Source: JAATGA01 sp047605605 (GTDB taxonomy: Bacteria > Pseudomonadota > Alphaproteobacteria > Rhodobacterales > Rhodobacteraceae). Taken from it: 58,675 bases of DNA. Numbering within the stretch: position 1 is the first letter of the stretch; each line of letters begins with the position of its first letter. Shown in pieces: positions 34,037-42,792 of this stretch. The notes beneath the pieces are model-generated. The model was not told where the DNA came from. It searched no databases and worked only from the letters and a program-made list of their open reading frames with translations. The stretch is taken from positions 1-58,675 of the forward strand of contig JASGFG010000012.1 in NCBI GenBank assembly GCA_047605605.1. Direction: 5' to 3'. Position numbers and translations under genes: made by a program.

Positions 34037-36054
34037 CCGACGACGATCTTGACGCCCTGCGCGCCGCGCTGAAATCCTCTCCCCTGGCCGATCCCGCGGC
34101 GAAATCGCGGGCGATGATGCAGGCGATGGAAAATTTCGACCGCCGCCAAGGAACGGCGGACAGCATCCGTCCCAGTCAGGACCGCCCGCGTCGGGCGGCT
34201 TTGCTGACGGGAGTTCTTCAGATGCTGAAATCCGTTTCCTCGCGCCCCGTGCTGGCCGGCACCGCCTCGGCGGCGGCGCTTTGTCTGGGGCTGGTGGCGG
34301 TGCTGCCGCAATGGCAGGGTCCGCTTTCCGCCCCGCAGGGTCCGCTGTCGCAACCGCTGGCACCCGACAGACTGTCAGAGTTGGGCAAAGCCCTGGGGGG
34401 CGCCGTTGCGGATATGCAGGCCGGATTGCCGCCCCCCGCGCAGACGGTGCCTTTGGCCAGTCCCGAAGGCGCGGCAGGTGCGGCTTCGGGACAGAAGACG
34501 GAAATCGCGCAGGATGACGGTCTGACCGGTGCCGCGGCCCCACCTGCCGCGCGCAAGGCCGCGCCCGCGACCGCGGCGCCACCCGCCCCTGCGCCAGCCG
34601 CCGAATCCTATGCCGAGCCGATGATGGAACCCGAAGTCGTCATGATCCAGCCGCAGCCGGAGACAGAGGCGTTTGCCAATGCCGATGCCAGCCCGGTGAA
34701 GATCACCGCCGAGGAACCCGTCTCGACCTTTTCCATCGACGTCGATACCGCCTCTTATGCGGTGGTGCGCTCTTCCCTGAACGCCGGTATCCTTCCCGAC
34801 CCCGATCAGGTCCGGGTCGAGGAGATGGTGAACTACTTTCCCTATTCCTATCCCGCACCCGAGGCGGGTCAGGTGTTCCGCCCCACGATCACCGTGATGC
34901 CGACGCCGTGGAATGCGGGAACGCGGCTGGTGCATGTCGCCATACAGGGCGCCCTGCCCGAGGTTGCGGCCCGGCCGCCGCTGAACCTCGTGTTCCTGAT
35001 CGACACGTCGGGGTCGATGCAGGATGCCAACAAGCTTCCCTTGCTGAAACAGTCGCTGGCGCTGATGCTGCCCGACCTGCGGCCCGAGGATCGGGTGGCT
35101 ATCGTCGCCTATGCCGGATCGGCGGGCGAGGTTCTGCCCCCCACCCCGGCCAGCGACCGCGCCGCGATCATGGCCGCGCTGGACCGGCTGGATGCGGGCG
35201 GGTCGACCGCCGGGGCCGAAGGGATCGCACTGGCCTATCAGGTCGCGCGCGGCATGGCCCGCGACGGCGCCATCGGGCGGGTGCTGCTGGCGACGGACGG
35301 CGATTTCAACATAGGGATCGACGATCCCGAAAAGCTGAAGGATTTCATCGCCGCACAGCGCAGCTCGGGCATCTATCTTTCCGTCCTGGGCTTTGGCCGC
35401 GGCAATCTGGACGATGCAACCATGCAGGCGCTGGCGCAGAACGGCAACGGCACGGCCAGCTATATCGATACGCTGGGCGAGGCGCGCAAGGTTCTGGTCG
35501 ACCAGATGTCCGGCGCGCTGTTTCCCATCGCCGACGACGTGAAGATCCAGATCGAATGGAATCCGGCGACGGTCGCGGAATACCGGCTGATCGGCTATGA
35601 AACCCGTGCCCTGCGGCGCGAGGATTTCAACAACGACAAGGTCGATGCCGGCGAGATCGGCGCGGGCACGGCGGTGACGGCGATCTACGAGGTCACGGCG
35701 CCGGGCAGCCCTGCGCTGCTGAACGACCCGCTGCGCTATGCGCGGGGCGATGCGGCAGCGACCGATGCGGGGGAACTGGGCCTCTTGCGCCTGCGCTGGA
35801 AGGCGCCGGGGACAAAGACCTCGGTATTGCGCGAACAGCCGATCCCGCAAGAGACCGCCGCCGCCCCGGACGCGGTGCGCTTTGGCGTCGCCATAGCAGG
35901 CTTTGGCCAGTTGCTGCGCCATTCGGTCTATCTGGGCGACTGGGGCTGGGATCAGGCCATCGCACTGGCATCGGGCGCGAAAGGCGACGATCCCTTCGGC
36001 TATCGGGCCGAGGCGGTGGGGCTGATGCGGCTGGCGCAGGCGCTGAGCCGATAA
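34033..36054 (+). CDS. Membrane-anchored VWA-domain protein (YfbK type, 673 aa), possible anti-sigma
   Basis: Residues 1 to about 72 are cytoplasmic and helical, one hydrophobic segment follows (about 73-93), then a Pro/Ala-rich linker and a large extracytoplasmic part. That part starts FSIDVDTASYAVVRSSLN, has a von Willebrand A domain with MIDAS DTSGS at about residue 324, and ends with the YfbK-type C-terminal domain (QLLRHSVYLGDWGWDQAIALA). GGAGGAGG precedes ATG 34033. Overlap with the sigma gene and the short N-terminal cytoplasmic region suggest it holds the sigma factor at the membrane; this is inference. Confidence 0.85.
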   Translation: MTDDDLDALRAALKSSPLADPAAKSRAMMQAMENFDRRQGTADSIRPSQDRPRRAALLTGVLQMLKSVSSRPVLAGTASAAALCLGLVAVLPQWQGPLSAPQGPLSQPLAPDRLSELGKALGGAVADMQAGLPPPAQTVPLASPEGAAGAASGQKTEIAQDDGLTGAAAPPAARKAAPATAAPPAPAPAAESYAEPMMEPEVVMIQPQPETEAFANADASPVKITAEEPVSTFSIDVDTASYAVVRSSLNAGILPDPDQVRVEEMVNYFPYSYPAPEAGQVFRPTITVMPTPWNAGTRLVHVAIQGALPEVAARPPLNLVFLIDTSGSMQDANKLPLLKQSLALMLPDLRPEDRVAIVAYAGSAGEVLPPTPASDRAAIMAALDRLDAGGSTAGAEGIALAYQVARGMARDGAIGRVLLATDGDFNIGIDDPEKLKDFIAAQRSSGIYLSVLGFGRGNLDDATMQALAQNGNGTASYIDTLGEARKVLVDQMSGALFPIADDVKIQIEWNPATVAEYRLIGYETRALRREDFNNDKVDAGEIGAGTAVTAIYEVTAPGSPALLNDPLRYARGDAAATDAGELGLLRLRWKAPGTKTSVLREQPIPQETAAAPDAVRFGVAIAGFGQLLRHSVYLGDWGWDQAIALASGAKGDDPFGYRAEAVGLMRLAQALSR

Positions 36055-36081
36055 GCCATGCGGCCCGCGGCCAATGTCGCA

Positions 36082-36140
36082 GTGGGGGTTTCACACCCCC
36101 ACACCCCCGTGGGATATTTGTATCCAGAAAGAGGGGGGAA
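36082..36140 (-). repeat. Dispersed structured repeat, divergent copy R4
   Basis: On the minus strand CTCTTTCTGGATACAAATATCC followed by CACGGGGGTG and a GGGGGTGTGAAACCCCC hairpin. Same core (CTCT..ATA.ATATCC..CGGGGG) as R1-R3, but the AGACA-loop hairpin is replaced. It lies between the VWA and AidB genes and its AAAGAGGGGGGAAG provides the ribosome site of the latter. Confidence 0.55.
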
Positions 36141-36145
36141 GACGG

Positions 36146-37768
36146 ATGGAGCCCGACTCGCACCTGACCACGCATGAGGTGACGAACCAGCCGCCCCTTC
36201 GGGGGGATGTGGACCTTTGGGCGAACGATCCGGTCCTGCGCGATGCGATCCGCCGGGCCGGCGGGCAGGCCGGGCCGCTGGCCGATTATGGCGCGGCGCT
36301 TGGCCGGGCCGAAGCGCGCGAGGCCGCCCGCGAGGCCAACCGCCTTGCGCCGGAACTGCGGCAGTTCGACCGGGGTGGCCGACGCCTGGACGAGGTGCAT
36401 TTTCACCCCGCCTGGCACCGCTTCATGTCCGCCAGCCTGGGCGCGGGCTATTCCGCCATCGCCTGGGAGGCGGCGCCGGGCGGACATGCGTCACATGCCG
36501 CGATGGTCTATCTGGCCAGCCAGGTGGAGCCGGGACATTGCTGCCCGCTGACCATGACCTATGCCGCCGTCCCGGTTCTGGCGGCGCAGGGGGGATCAGG
36601 GGGGATGGGGGACTGGCGGGCAAGGGCCCTGTCGCGCGCCTATGACCCCTCGGTCGCGCCCATGGCGGCCAAGGCAGGCGTGACCATCGGCATGGCCATG
36701 ACCGAAAAGCAGGGCGGGTCCGACGTGCGCGCCAACACCACGCGGGCGATGCGCGACGGGGGCGACTGGCGGTTGCGGGGCCACAAGTGGTTCTGTTCCG
36801 CCCCCATGTCGGACGCCTTTCTGACGCTGGCGCAGGCGCCCGGCGGGCCGACCTGCTTTCTGGTGCCCCGCTGGCTGGAGGGCGCGCGCAACCCGATCCG
36901 CCTGATGCGGCTGAAGGACAAGCTGGGCAACCGCGCAAATGCCTCGGCCGAAATCGAATACGAGGATGCGCTGGCCCTTCAGCTGGGCGACGAGGGCGAC
37001 GGCATCCGCACCATCCTGGGCATGGTCCATCACACCCGGCTGGATACGGCCATGGCGCCCGCGGGGCTGATGAAGGCCGCGCTGGACGAGGCGCTGCACT
37101 GGACGCGCCACCGCAGCGCCTTTCAGCGGCGGCTGATCGACCAGCCGCTGATGCGCGCGGTCCTGGCCGATCTGGTGCTGGACTGGATCGGCGCGCTGAC
37201 CCTGGGTCTGCGGGTGGCCCAGTCCTTCGATTCGCAGGACGAGGCCGGGCGGGCCTTTGCCCGGATCGGCGTCGCGCTGGCCAAGTTCCTGTCGAACAAG
37301 CGCTGTCCCGTGGTCGTGGCCGAGGCGATGGAGGTGCTGGGCGGCATGGGCTATGTCGAGGAGACGCCGCTGACGCTGCTTTACCGTGAAGCGCCGCTGA
37401 ACGGCATATGGGAAGGGTCGGGAAACGTCATCTGCCTCGACATCCTGCGCACTCTGGGGCGCGACCCTGCCGCCGCGGCCGCGCTGCGCGACGAGATCGC
37501 GGCGGCCAAGGGCGCGGATCGCCGTTTCGACGCGGCATTGGCGGCGCATCTGTCGCGCTGGCCCGCACTGCCGGCCGAGGGCGAGGCCCGCTGGTTCGCG
37601 GAAAGGACGGCGCTGCTGCTGACGGCCTCGGTCCTGTTGCGGCGGGCGGCGGCGGCGGTGGCCGATGCCTTTGTCGCGACCCGGCTGGACGAAGGCGGCC
37701 ACCTGCCCGGCGCGATAGCGGCCGACCGCATCGACACCGGCAGCCTGCTGGCGCTTTTGCCCGGCTAG
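36146..37768 (+). CDS. AidB-like acyl-CoA dehydrogenase (540 aa)
   Basis: Flavoprotein of the acyl-CoA dehydrogenase fold. The N-terminus HEVTNQPPLRGDVDLWANDP is the AidB-specific opening, followed by AMTEKQGGSDVRANTT (FAD-binding strand), GHKWFCSAPMSDAFL and the C-terminal helical VLGGMGYVEE and YREAPLNGIWEGSGNVICLD. AidB binds FAD and DNA and has isovaleryl-CoA dehydrogenase activity in E. coli; the true role is unsettled. ATG 36146 follows GAGGGGGGAAG. Full length. Confidence 0.92.
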   Translation: MEPDSHLTTHEVTNQPPLRGDVDLWANDPVLRDAIRRAGGQAGPLADYGAALGRAEAREAAREANRLAPELRQFDRGGRRLDEVHFHPAWHRFMSASLGAGYSAIAWEAAPGGHASHAAMVYLASQVEPGHCCPLTMTYAAVPVLAAQGGSGGMGDWRARALSRAYDPSVAPMAAKAGVTIGMAMTEKQGGSDVRANTTRAMRDGGDWRLRGHKWFCSAPMSDAFLTLAQAPGGPTCFLVPRWLEGARNPIRLMRLKDKLGNRANASAEIEYEDALALQLGDEGDGIRTILGMVHHTRLDTAMAPAGLMKAALDEALHWTRHRSAFQRRLIDQPLMRAVLADLVLDWIGALTLGLRVAQSFDSQDEAGRAFARIGVALAKFLSNKRCPVVVAEAMEVLGGMGYVEETPLTLLYREAPLNGIWEGSGNVICLDILRTLGRDPAAAAALRDEIAAAKGADRRFDAALAAHLSRWPALPAEGEARWFAERTALLLTASVLLRRAAAAVADAFVATRLDEGGHLPGAIAADRIDTGSLLALLPG

Positions 37769-37861
37769 GCGCCCGCCAACCCGTTGCGAATCGTTCTCTC
37801 GTTGAAATGTCGCCAGCGATCTGCCACTTCGCACCCTCGCGCCGCGGGCAGGGGAAGGATG

Positions 37862-38749
37862 ATGACCGGGACCGAAAAGATCGCTGCGGGCAGCATCCTT
37901 GTCGGGGTGCTGGTGCTGGGGCTGAAGGCGCTGGCCTGGTGGATCACCGGCTCGGTCGCGCTTTTGTCCGATGCGCTGGAAAGCACCGTGAACGTCGCGA
38001 CGGCCATAGCCGCGCTGATCGCGATCCGCATCGCCGCGCGCCCGGCGGACCATGGCCACCCCTATGGCCACCACAAGGCGGAATTCTTCAGCGCCGTGCT
38101 GGAAGGGGTGATGATTATCGTCGCTGCCCTGCTGATCCTGCGCGAAGCCTGGCACGGCTTTCAGTCGCCGCGGATGCTGGATGCCCCCGCGGCGGGCCTG
38201 ATGATCAACGGACTGGCCAGCCTGTTGAACGCGGGCTGGGCGACACTTCTGATCACGCAGGGCCGCAAGCAGAAATCCCCCGCGCTGGAGGCGGACGGCC
38301 ATCATCTGATGACCGATGTGGTCTCCTCGATCGGTGTCATTCTGGGGATCGGGCTGGCCGTCCTGACTGACTGGCCGGTGCTGGACCCCTTGCTGGCCGG
38401 TCTGGTCGCGCTGAACATCCTGTGGCAGGGGTGGAAGGTCACGGCACGCTCGCTGTCCGGTCTGATGGACGAGGCGGTCGACGAACAGACGCTGAAAGAC
38501 ATCCGCAACACGATTTCCGATGCCGCTGTCGGCGCGATCGAGGCGCACGACCTGCGCACCCGCCATGCGGGCGCGATCACCTTTGTCGATTTTCACCTTG
38601 TCGTCGACGGCCAGACCACCGTTGCCGATGCGCATGACATCTGCGACCGGATCGAACAGGCGCTGAAGGCCAGATTGTCCGGTGGGCAGATCACCATCCA
38701 TGTGGAGCCGGAAAACAAGGCGAAACATTCGGGCGTGCTGGTGCTGTAG
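37862..38749 (+). CDS. Cation diffusion facilitator transporter (295 aa)
   Basis: Six-helix divalent-metal/proton antiporter. Metal-site motifs are SDALEST in TM2 (a variant in which the first motif is DxxES), HPYGHHKAEFF in the loop before TM3 and HHLMTDVVSSIG in TM5. The C-terminal cytoplasmic domain ends with VDFHLVVDG and ITIHVEPE. Exports Zn2+, Mn2+ or Fe2+; metal not predictable. ATG 37862 gives the best distance to GGGGAAGG; ATG 37859 is one residue longer. Confidence 0.9.
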   Translation: MTGTEKIAAGSILVGVLVLGLKALAWWITGSVALLSDALESTVNVATAIAALIAIRIAARPADHGHPYGHHKAEFFSAVLEGVMIIVAALLILREAWHGFQSPRMLDAPAAGLMINGLASLLNAGWATLLITQGRKQKSPALEADGHHLMTDVVSSIGVILGIGLAVLTDWPVLDPLLAGLVALNILWQGWKVTARSLSGLMDEAVDEQTLKDIRNTISDAAVGAIEAHDLRTRHAGAITFVDFHLVVDGQTTVADAHDICDRIEQALKARLSGGQITIHVEPENKAKHSGVLVL

Positions 38750-38773
38750 CCCCCGGCAGGCGCCGGACATGCA

Positions 38774-38802
38774 AAGGCCCGGCAAACAGGGTGCCGGGCC
38801 TT
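38774..38802. terminator. Bidirectional terminator between the CDF gene and hsp20
   Basis: AAGGCCCGGC (38774-38783) pairs perfectly with GCCGGGCCTT (38793-38802) across a nine-base loop, between convergent genes. Confidence 0.8.
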
Positions 38803-38829
38803 GCCGTCCCATTCATGGGGACGGGGGGA

Positions 38830-39300
38830 TCAGGTGTTCAGCGTCTCGCCCTTGCCCTCGATCACCGGGGTCTGCCCGGTGCGGGCGATTTCGATCCGGC
38901 GGGGCTTCAGCGCCTCGGGGGTTTCGCGCACCAGGTCGATGTGCAGCATCCCGTTCTCATGCGTGGCGCCGGTCACGCGGACATGATCGGCCAAGGCAAA
39001 GCGGCGCTCGAACGCGCGAGTCGCGATGCCGCGATGCAGGAAGGTGCGCTCACCCTCCTCGGCGGTCTTGCGGGCGGAAACCAGAAGTGCGCCGTCCTTC
39101 ACCTCCACCCCCAGTTCCTCGGGCGAGAAACCGGCGACCGCGATCGAGATGCGATAGGCGTCATCGGCGGTCTTTTCGATGTTGTAGGGCGGATAGGTCG
39201 GCTGCGGCACGTCGGTCGTCAGCACGCGGTCCATAAGATCGGCGATGCGGTCGAAACCGACGGTGGCGCGGTAAAGCGGTGCGAAGTCAAGGCTGCGCAT
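38830..39300 (-). CDS. Small heat-shock protein Hsp20 (156 aa)
   Basis: Alpha-crystallin-type chaperone. YPPYNIEKTADDAYRISIAVAGF opens the alpha-crystallin domain, which closes with the ENGMLHIDLVRE strand (GxLxI-like) and a C-terminal extension with KPRRIEI (IxI anchor). Closest in style to IbpA-type proteins. ATG 39300 lies six bases after GGAGG; ATG 39306 would overlap the ribosome site. The 5' leader carries a ROSE-like thermometer and a sigma-32-like promoter, fitting heat induction. Confidence 0.93.
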   Translation of the reverse strand: MRSLDFAPLYRATVGFDRIADLMDRVLTTDVPQPTYPPYNIEKTADDAYRISIAVAGFSPEELGVEVKDGALLVSARKTAEEGERTFLHRGIATRAFERRFALADHVRVTGATHENGMLHIDLVRETPEALKPRRIEIARTGQTPVIEGKGETLNT

Positions 39301-39303
39301 GTT

Positions 39304-39388
39304 CATCCTCCAGCGAGCGATGGTCCAGATGCCCGCCCCCTGCGGGGCCAGGCGGTTCATGCCCCGGCCCGTTCCAGGCACCGGGGAC
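39304..39388 (-). promoter_or_regulatory. ROSE-like RNA thermometer in the hsp20 leader
   Basis: The 3' hairpin hides the ribosome site: on the minus strand CCATCGCT (39323-39316) faces AGGATG (39309-39304) with a bulged G39318 and the six-base loop CGCUGG. That is the ROSE signature, UYGCU pairing with AGGA, seen in rhizobial and enterobacterial small heat-shock genes. Upstream stems are CCCCGG with CCGGGG (39386-39381 and 39367-39362) and GCCCC-GCA-GGGG (about 39348-39336). Melting at high temperature would free GGAGG. Confidence 0.65.
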
Positions 39389-39395
39389 GAATTTC

Positions 39396-39424
39396 ATCTG
39401 GGAAGCGGTCGCGCGGGATTCAAG
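39396..39424 (-). promoter_or_regulatory. Sigma-32-like heat-shock promoter of hsp20
   Basis: On the minus strand CTTGAAT (39424-39418) and TCCCAGAT (39403-39396) are 14 bases apart, close to the CTTGAA-N(11-15)-CCCCATnT consensus. A start about eight bases downstream gives a leader of roughly 88 bases. The -35 overlaps the stop of the protease gene. Confidence 0.6.
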
Positions 39425-40244
39425 GGGTAGTGCCGGTCTCGACCGCCGATGGGGCGGAGACGAATTTCGCGCCCCCCGTCATCGACCGCACGCCCGGCTT
39501 GCGAAAGCCGTTGCGCGCCGAACTCATCTCGGCCATCAGTCGCGCCAGCGGATCGGCCAGCGGCGTGCCAAGGGCGACGGCCTGCCCGTCGACCTGCGCC
39601 TTGGCCGAAACGACCGAGACGATCTGCGCCCCTTCCGGCGTCATGGTGAAGACCGGCGCGCCGGACGATCCGAACTCCACACTGCAGGACATGACCAGAA
39701 CGCCGCCGCGGCGATCCAGCACATCGCAGGATTGTTGCAGGGACGGCGCCTCGGACCTGTCCATCGCGTAAGAGACGATGGCGACATGATCGCCCTGCTG
39801 CGGGGCCGGGGCCGTGGCAAAGGGGTGCAGCGACGGCAGGCGGATCGGTTGATCCAGTTCCAGCAGGGCAAGGTCCAGCGAGACGCGGCCCAGATCGTCG
39901 GTGCCCGCATAGACGTAATCGGGGTGGACGACACCCCGCTTTACATGGCGATAGGCCGCGGCCCGGCCATCGCGCCATCCGGCCAGAAACTCGATGGTCG
40001 TCGCGTCGATCCGCGCGCCCGTCTCCTTGTCGAACAGGCAATGGGCGGCGGTCAGCACCAGATCGGGGGCAATCAGCGCCCCGGTGCAAAAGCCGCGATT
40101 GCCAAGGTTCAGCCGTCCGACTGCATCCCAGCCCCGCGCCTCGTCCGCGGTTTTCAGCGCGACCAGCGGGCTTGCGGGCTGCGCCATCGCGGGCGGCGGC
40201 GTCAGGCTGGCGGCGATCGTCGCGGCAAGGGCAAGGCGGCGCAA
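39420..40244 (-). CDS. Exported trypsin-like serine protease (274 aa)
   Basis: Chymotrypsin-fold peptidase. CTGALIAPDLVLTAAHC holds the catalytic His, SLDLALLELDQPI the Asp, and VEFGSSGAPVF the Ser (GSSGAP, V8/trypsin-like). I start it at TTG 40244: GGAG is six bases upstream and the residues RRLALAATIAASLTPPPAMAQ form a signal peptide; the frame is open much further but runs into glcF. No PDZ domain, so not DegP. It may act in the periplasm or outside the cell. Substrate unknown. Confidence 0.82.
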   Translation of the reverse strand: MRRLALAATIAASLTPPPAMAQPASPLVALKTADEARGWDAVGRLNLGNRGFCTGALIAPDLVLTAAHCLFDKETGARIDATTIEFLAGWRDGRAAAYRHVKRGVVHPDYVYAGTDDLGRVSLDLALLELDQPIRLPSLHPFATAPAPQQGDHVAIVSYAMDRSEAPSLQQSCDVLDRRGGVLVMSCSVEFGSSGAPVFTMTPEGAQIVSVVSAKAQVDGQAVALGTPLADPLARLMAEMSSARNGFRKPGVRSMTGGAKFVSAPSAVETGTTP

Positions 40245-40297
40245 GGAAATCTCCGTTGGCGGAACGGCCTTGGGGATAGGCAGGCAATCCGGCCGAT

Positions 40298-41638
40298 TTA
40301 TGGCATATTGTCGGAACCTTTCCGCGATGCAACACAACCTTGCACCGTTGCGGCATCGGTCAGGGCCGGTGGCACCGGCCCGCCCGTCGCCCAGTCCAGC
40401 AATTCGACCGTATGGACCACCGGAATGGCGGTGCCCGACCCGATCTGCATCATGCAGCCGATGTTTCCGGCGGCAATGACCTGCGGGGCCTTCGCCTCCA
40501 GCGTGGCGACCTTGCGCGCCTTCAGCTGCGCCGAAATCGCGGGTTGCAGCAGGTTGTAGGTCCCGGCCGATCCGCAGCACAGATGGCTGTCGGCGGGTTC
40601 CACCACCTGAAACCCGGCGCGGCGCAGCAGATCCTTGGGCGCGGTTTTCACCTGCTGGCCGTGTTGCAGCGAACAGGCGGCGTGATAGGCGACGCGCAGG
40701 TTCTGCGGCGCGCCCTCGGGCAGGCCGATGCGGGTGACAAGCTCGCTGATGTCGGCCGCCATCGCCGCGACCTCGGCCGCCTCGGCGGCCAGAGGGCTGT
40801 GGCGGAACATGTGCCCATAATCCTTGACTGTGGTGCCGCAGCCGCTGGTGTTGATGACCAGCGCATCCAGCCCCCCCGCCCGCTTTTCCGCCATCACCGA
40901 GCGGATGGCGGCGGCGGCGGCGGTATGGGACAGATCCTCTTTCCCCATGTGATGCGTCAGCGCCCCGCAACAGCCCAGGCCCCGCGGCACCACCACCTCG
41001 CACCCCAGCCGCCGCAGCAGGCGGATGGTGGCATCGTTGATGTCGGTGTTCAGCGCCTTTTGCGCACACCCCGTCAGCAGCGCTACCCGCAGGCGGCGCT
41101 CACCCACGGCGGGAAATACCTGCGGATCGTCGTTGCGCGACACCGGCGGAATGCGGCGCGGCGCCATGTCCAGCATCGCCCGCAGCCGTGCATCCGGCAG
41201 GAACCGCGCGAAAGGGCGCATCGCCCGCGCCCCCAGCAGCGCCAGCCGGAACCGCCCCGGATAGGGCAGCACGCGGGCCAGCACCGCCCGCAAGGCGCGG
41301 TCTACGACCGGGCGGCGATAGGTCCGCTCCACATGCGCGCGGGCGTGGTCGATCAGGTGCATGTAATGCACGCCACTGGGGCAGGTGGTCATGCAGGACA
41401 GACAGGACAGGCAGCGGTCCAGATGTTTCACCGTCCGCGCGTCGGCCGGGCGGCCGGATTCCAGCATGTCCTTGATCAGGTAGATCCGCCCCCGCGGGCT
41501 GTCCAACTCATCGCCCAGCACCTGATAGGTCGGGCAGGTCGCGGTGCAGAATCCGCAATGCACGCAGGATCGCAGGATCTTGTTGACCGTGGCCGTGCCG
41601 GGGTCGCGCAGCTGTTCGGGGGTGAAGTTCGTCTGCAT
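40298..41638 (-). CDS. glcF: Glycolate oxidase iron-sulfur subunit GlcF (446 aa)
   Basis: Electron-transfer subunit with two 4Fe-4S motifs, CVHCGFCTATCP and CLSCLSCMTTCP, then two CCG domains with GLGCCGALTHH and SHLCCGSAGTYN. Works with GlcD and GlcE to pass electrons from glycolate to the quinone pool, producing glyoxylate. The ATG lies one base after the glcE stop. Confidence 0.96.
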   Translation of the reverse strand: MQTNFTPEQLRDPGTATVNKILRSCVHCGFCTATCPTYQVLGDELDSPRGRIYLIKDMLESGRPADARTVKHLDRCLSCLSCMTTCPSGVHYMHLIDHARAHVERTYRRPVVDRALRAVLARVLPYPGRFRLALLGARAMRPFARFLPDARLRAMLDMAPRRIPPVSRNDDPQVFPAVGERRLRVALLTGCAQKALNTDINDATIRLLRRLGCEVVVPRGLGCCGALTHHMGKEDLSHTAAAAAIRSVMAEKRAGGLDALVINTSGCGTTVKDYGHMFRHSPLAAEAAEVAAMAADISELVTRIGLPEGAPQNLRVAYHAACSLQHGQQVKTAPKDLLRRAGFQVVEPADSHLCCGSAGTYNLLQPAISAQLKARKVATLEAKAPQVIAAGNIGCMMQIGSGTAIPVVHTVELLDWATGGPVPPALTDAATVQGCVASRKGSDNMP

Positions 41639-41639
41639 C

Positions 41640-42728
41640 TCAATCCCCCATCAGACCGGTATTCAGGATGCCGCGCGGATCGAATTTCGCCCGCAGTCCC
41701 CGCGACAGGGCGGCCACCGGGGCCGTTTCGGGTTGAAACGCCGGAATGCCGCCCCCTGTGCCCCGCACCCGCGTCGCATGGCCCGCAAACGGCGCGATCC
41801 GGGCACGTAGGTCCGTGCCCGGTTCCACCAGCAGCCAGACCAGCCCCCCGCCCCAGTCGTAAAGCGCAGCCCCTGCCCCCGCCCGCGCCACGATGCCGGG
41901 CGCATCGGATGGCTTGGCCGACACCCGCCAGACATCGCCCTCACGCCCGTGAAACGCCGCCACATCGCGGATCGCGGGCCAGGGATCATCCTCCACCCGC
42001 TCAGCCCCGCCAAAGGGCGCCAGAACCGCCGCCAACCGGTCGGCGCGATAGGCGACGGAGTCCGCAAACCCCTCGATCCGCAGGAACGTCCCCTGCCCCG
42101 GCCAATGCGCGGCCCCGGTCACGTCGAACGGCCCGCCCAGGGCCGCCGCCATCGCCGCCACCGCGCGCCCGTCCTCCAGCCCGCGCAGGGCCAGCGTCGC
42201 CGCCACCTCAGGCACCGGCAACACGCGAAAGGCCACCTCGGTCAGCACGCCCAAGGTGCCATGACTGCCCGCCATCAGCTTGACCAGATCATAGCCGGTG
42301 ACGTTCTTCATCACCCGCCCGCCGTTCTTGACGACCATGCCCGAGCCGTCCACGAACCGCACCCCCAGCAGGCTGTCGCGGCAGGCCCCCGCCTGCACCC
42401 GCCGCGGCCCCGAGGCATTGGCCGCCACCACGCCGCCCAGGGTCGAGGCCCCCGCGCGGCCCAGCAGCCCGCGCAGGTCCGGCACCTCAAAGGCCAGCCG
42501 CTGCCCCTCGGCCGCCAGCGCCGTCTCTATCTCGGCCAAGGGCGTGCCCGCCCCCGCGACCAGCGTCAGCGCCCCGGGTTCATACATCAAAATCCCCGCC
42601 AGCCCGCCGGTTTCCAGCATCTCACCCGAAACGTCGCCGATCCCGCGCGTGCCGCCACCGACAATCCGCAAAGGCCCATTGGCCCCCCGGATCATCTCGG
42701 CCAACTCGGCCTCGCTTGCGGGCTTCAT
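41640..42728 (-). CDS. glcE: Glycolate oxidase FAD-binding subunit GlcE (362 aa)
   Basis: Shorter FAD_binding_4 paralogue of GlcD. PLRIVGGGTRGIGDV and RAGASTLGGVVAANASGPRRVQAGACRDSLLGVRFVDG are the PCMH-fold FAD-binding blocks. ATG 42728 starts MKPASEAELAEMI as in the family; ATG 42740 (MNRS) is an alternative. The region between it and glcD is formed by the dispersed repeat. Confidence 0.94.
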   Translation of the reverse strand: MKPASEAELAEMIRGANGPLRIVGGGTRGIGDVSGEMLETGGLAGILMYEPGALTLVAGAGTPLAEIETALAAEGQRLAFEVPDLRGLLGRAGASTLGGVVAANASGPRRVQAGACRDSLLGVRFVDGSGMVVKNGGRVMKNVTGYDLVKLMAGSHGTLGVLTEVAFRVLPVPEVAATLALRGLEDGRAVAAMAAALGGPFDVTGAAHWPGQGTFLRIEGFADSVAYRADRLAAVLAPFGGAERVEDDPWPAIRDVAAFHGREGDVWRVSAKPSDAPGIVARAGAGAALYDWGGGLVWLLVEPGTDLRARIAPFAGHATRVRGTGGGIPAFQPETAPVAALSRGLRAKFDPRGILNTGLMGD

Positions 42729-42740
42729 GCTCCTGTTCAT

Positions 42741-42790
42741 CCTCTTTGCATAGATATCCTCGGGGGTCCGGGGGCAGACAGCCCCCGGGC
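42741..42790 (+). repeat. Dispersed structured repeat, copy R3, inside glcDEF
   Basis: CCTCTTTGCATAGATATCC, CGGGGGTCC and the hairpin GGGGGC-AGACA-GCCCCC (around 42771-42787), matching R2 except that the TTGGCC hairpin is missing. It fills the glcD-glcE gap; in transcription direction it supplies an AGAGG just before glcE. Confidence 0.65.
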
Positions 42791-42792
42791 GT

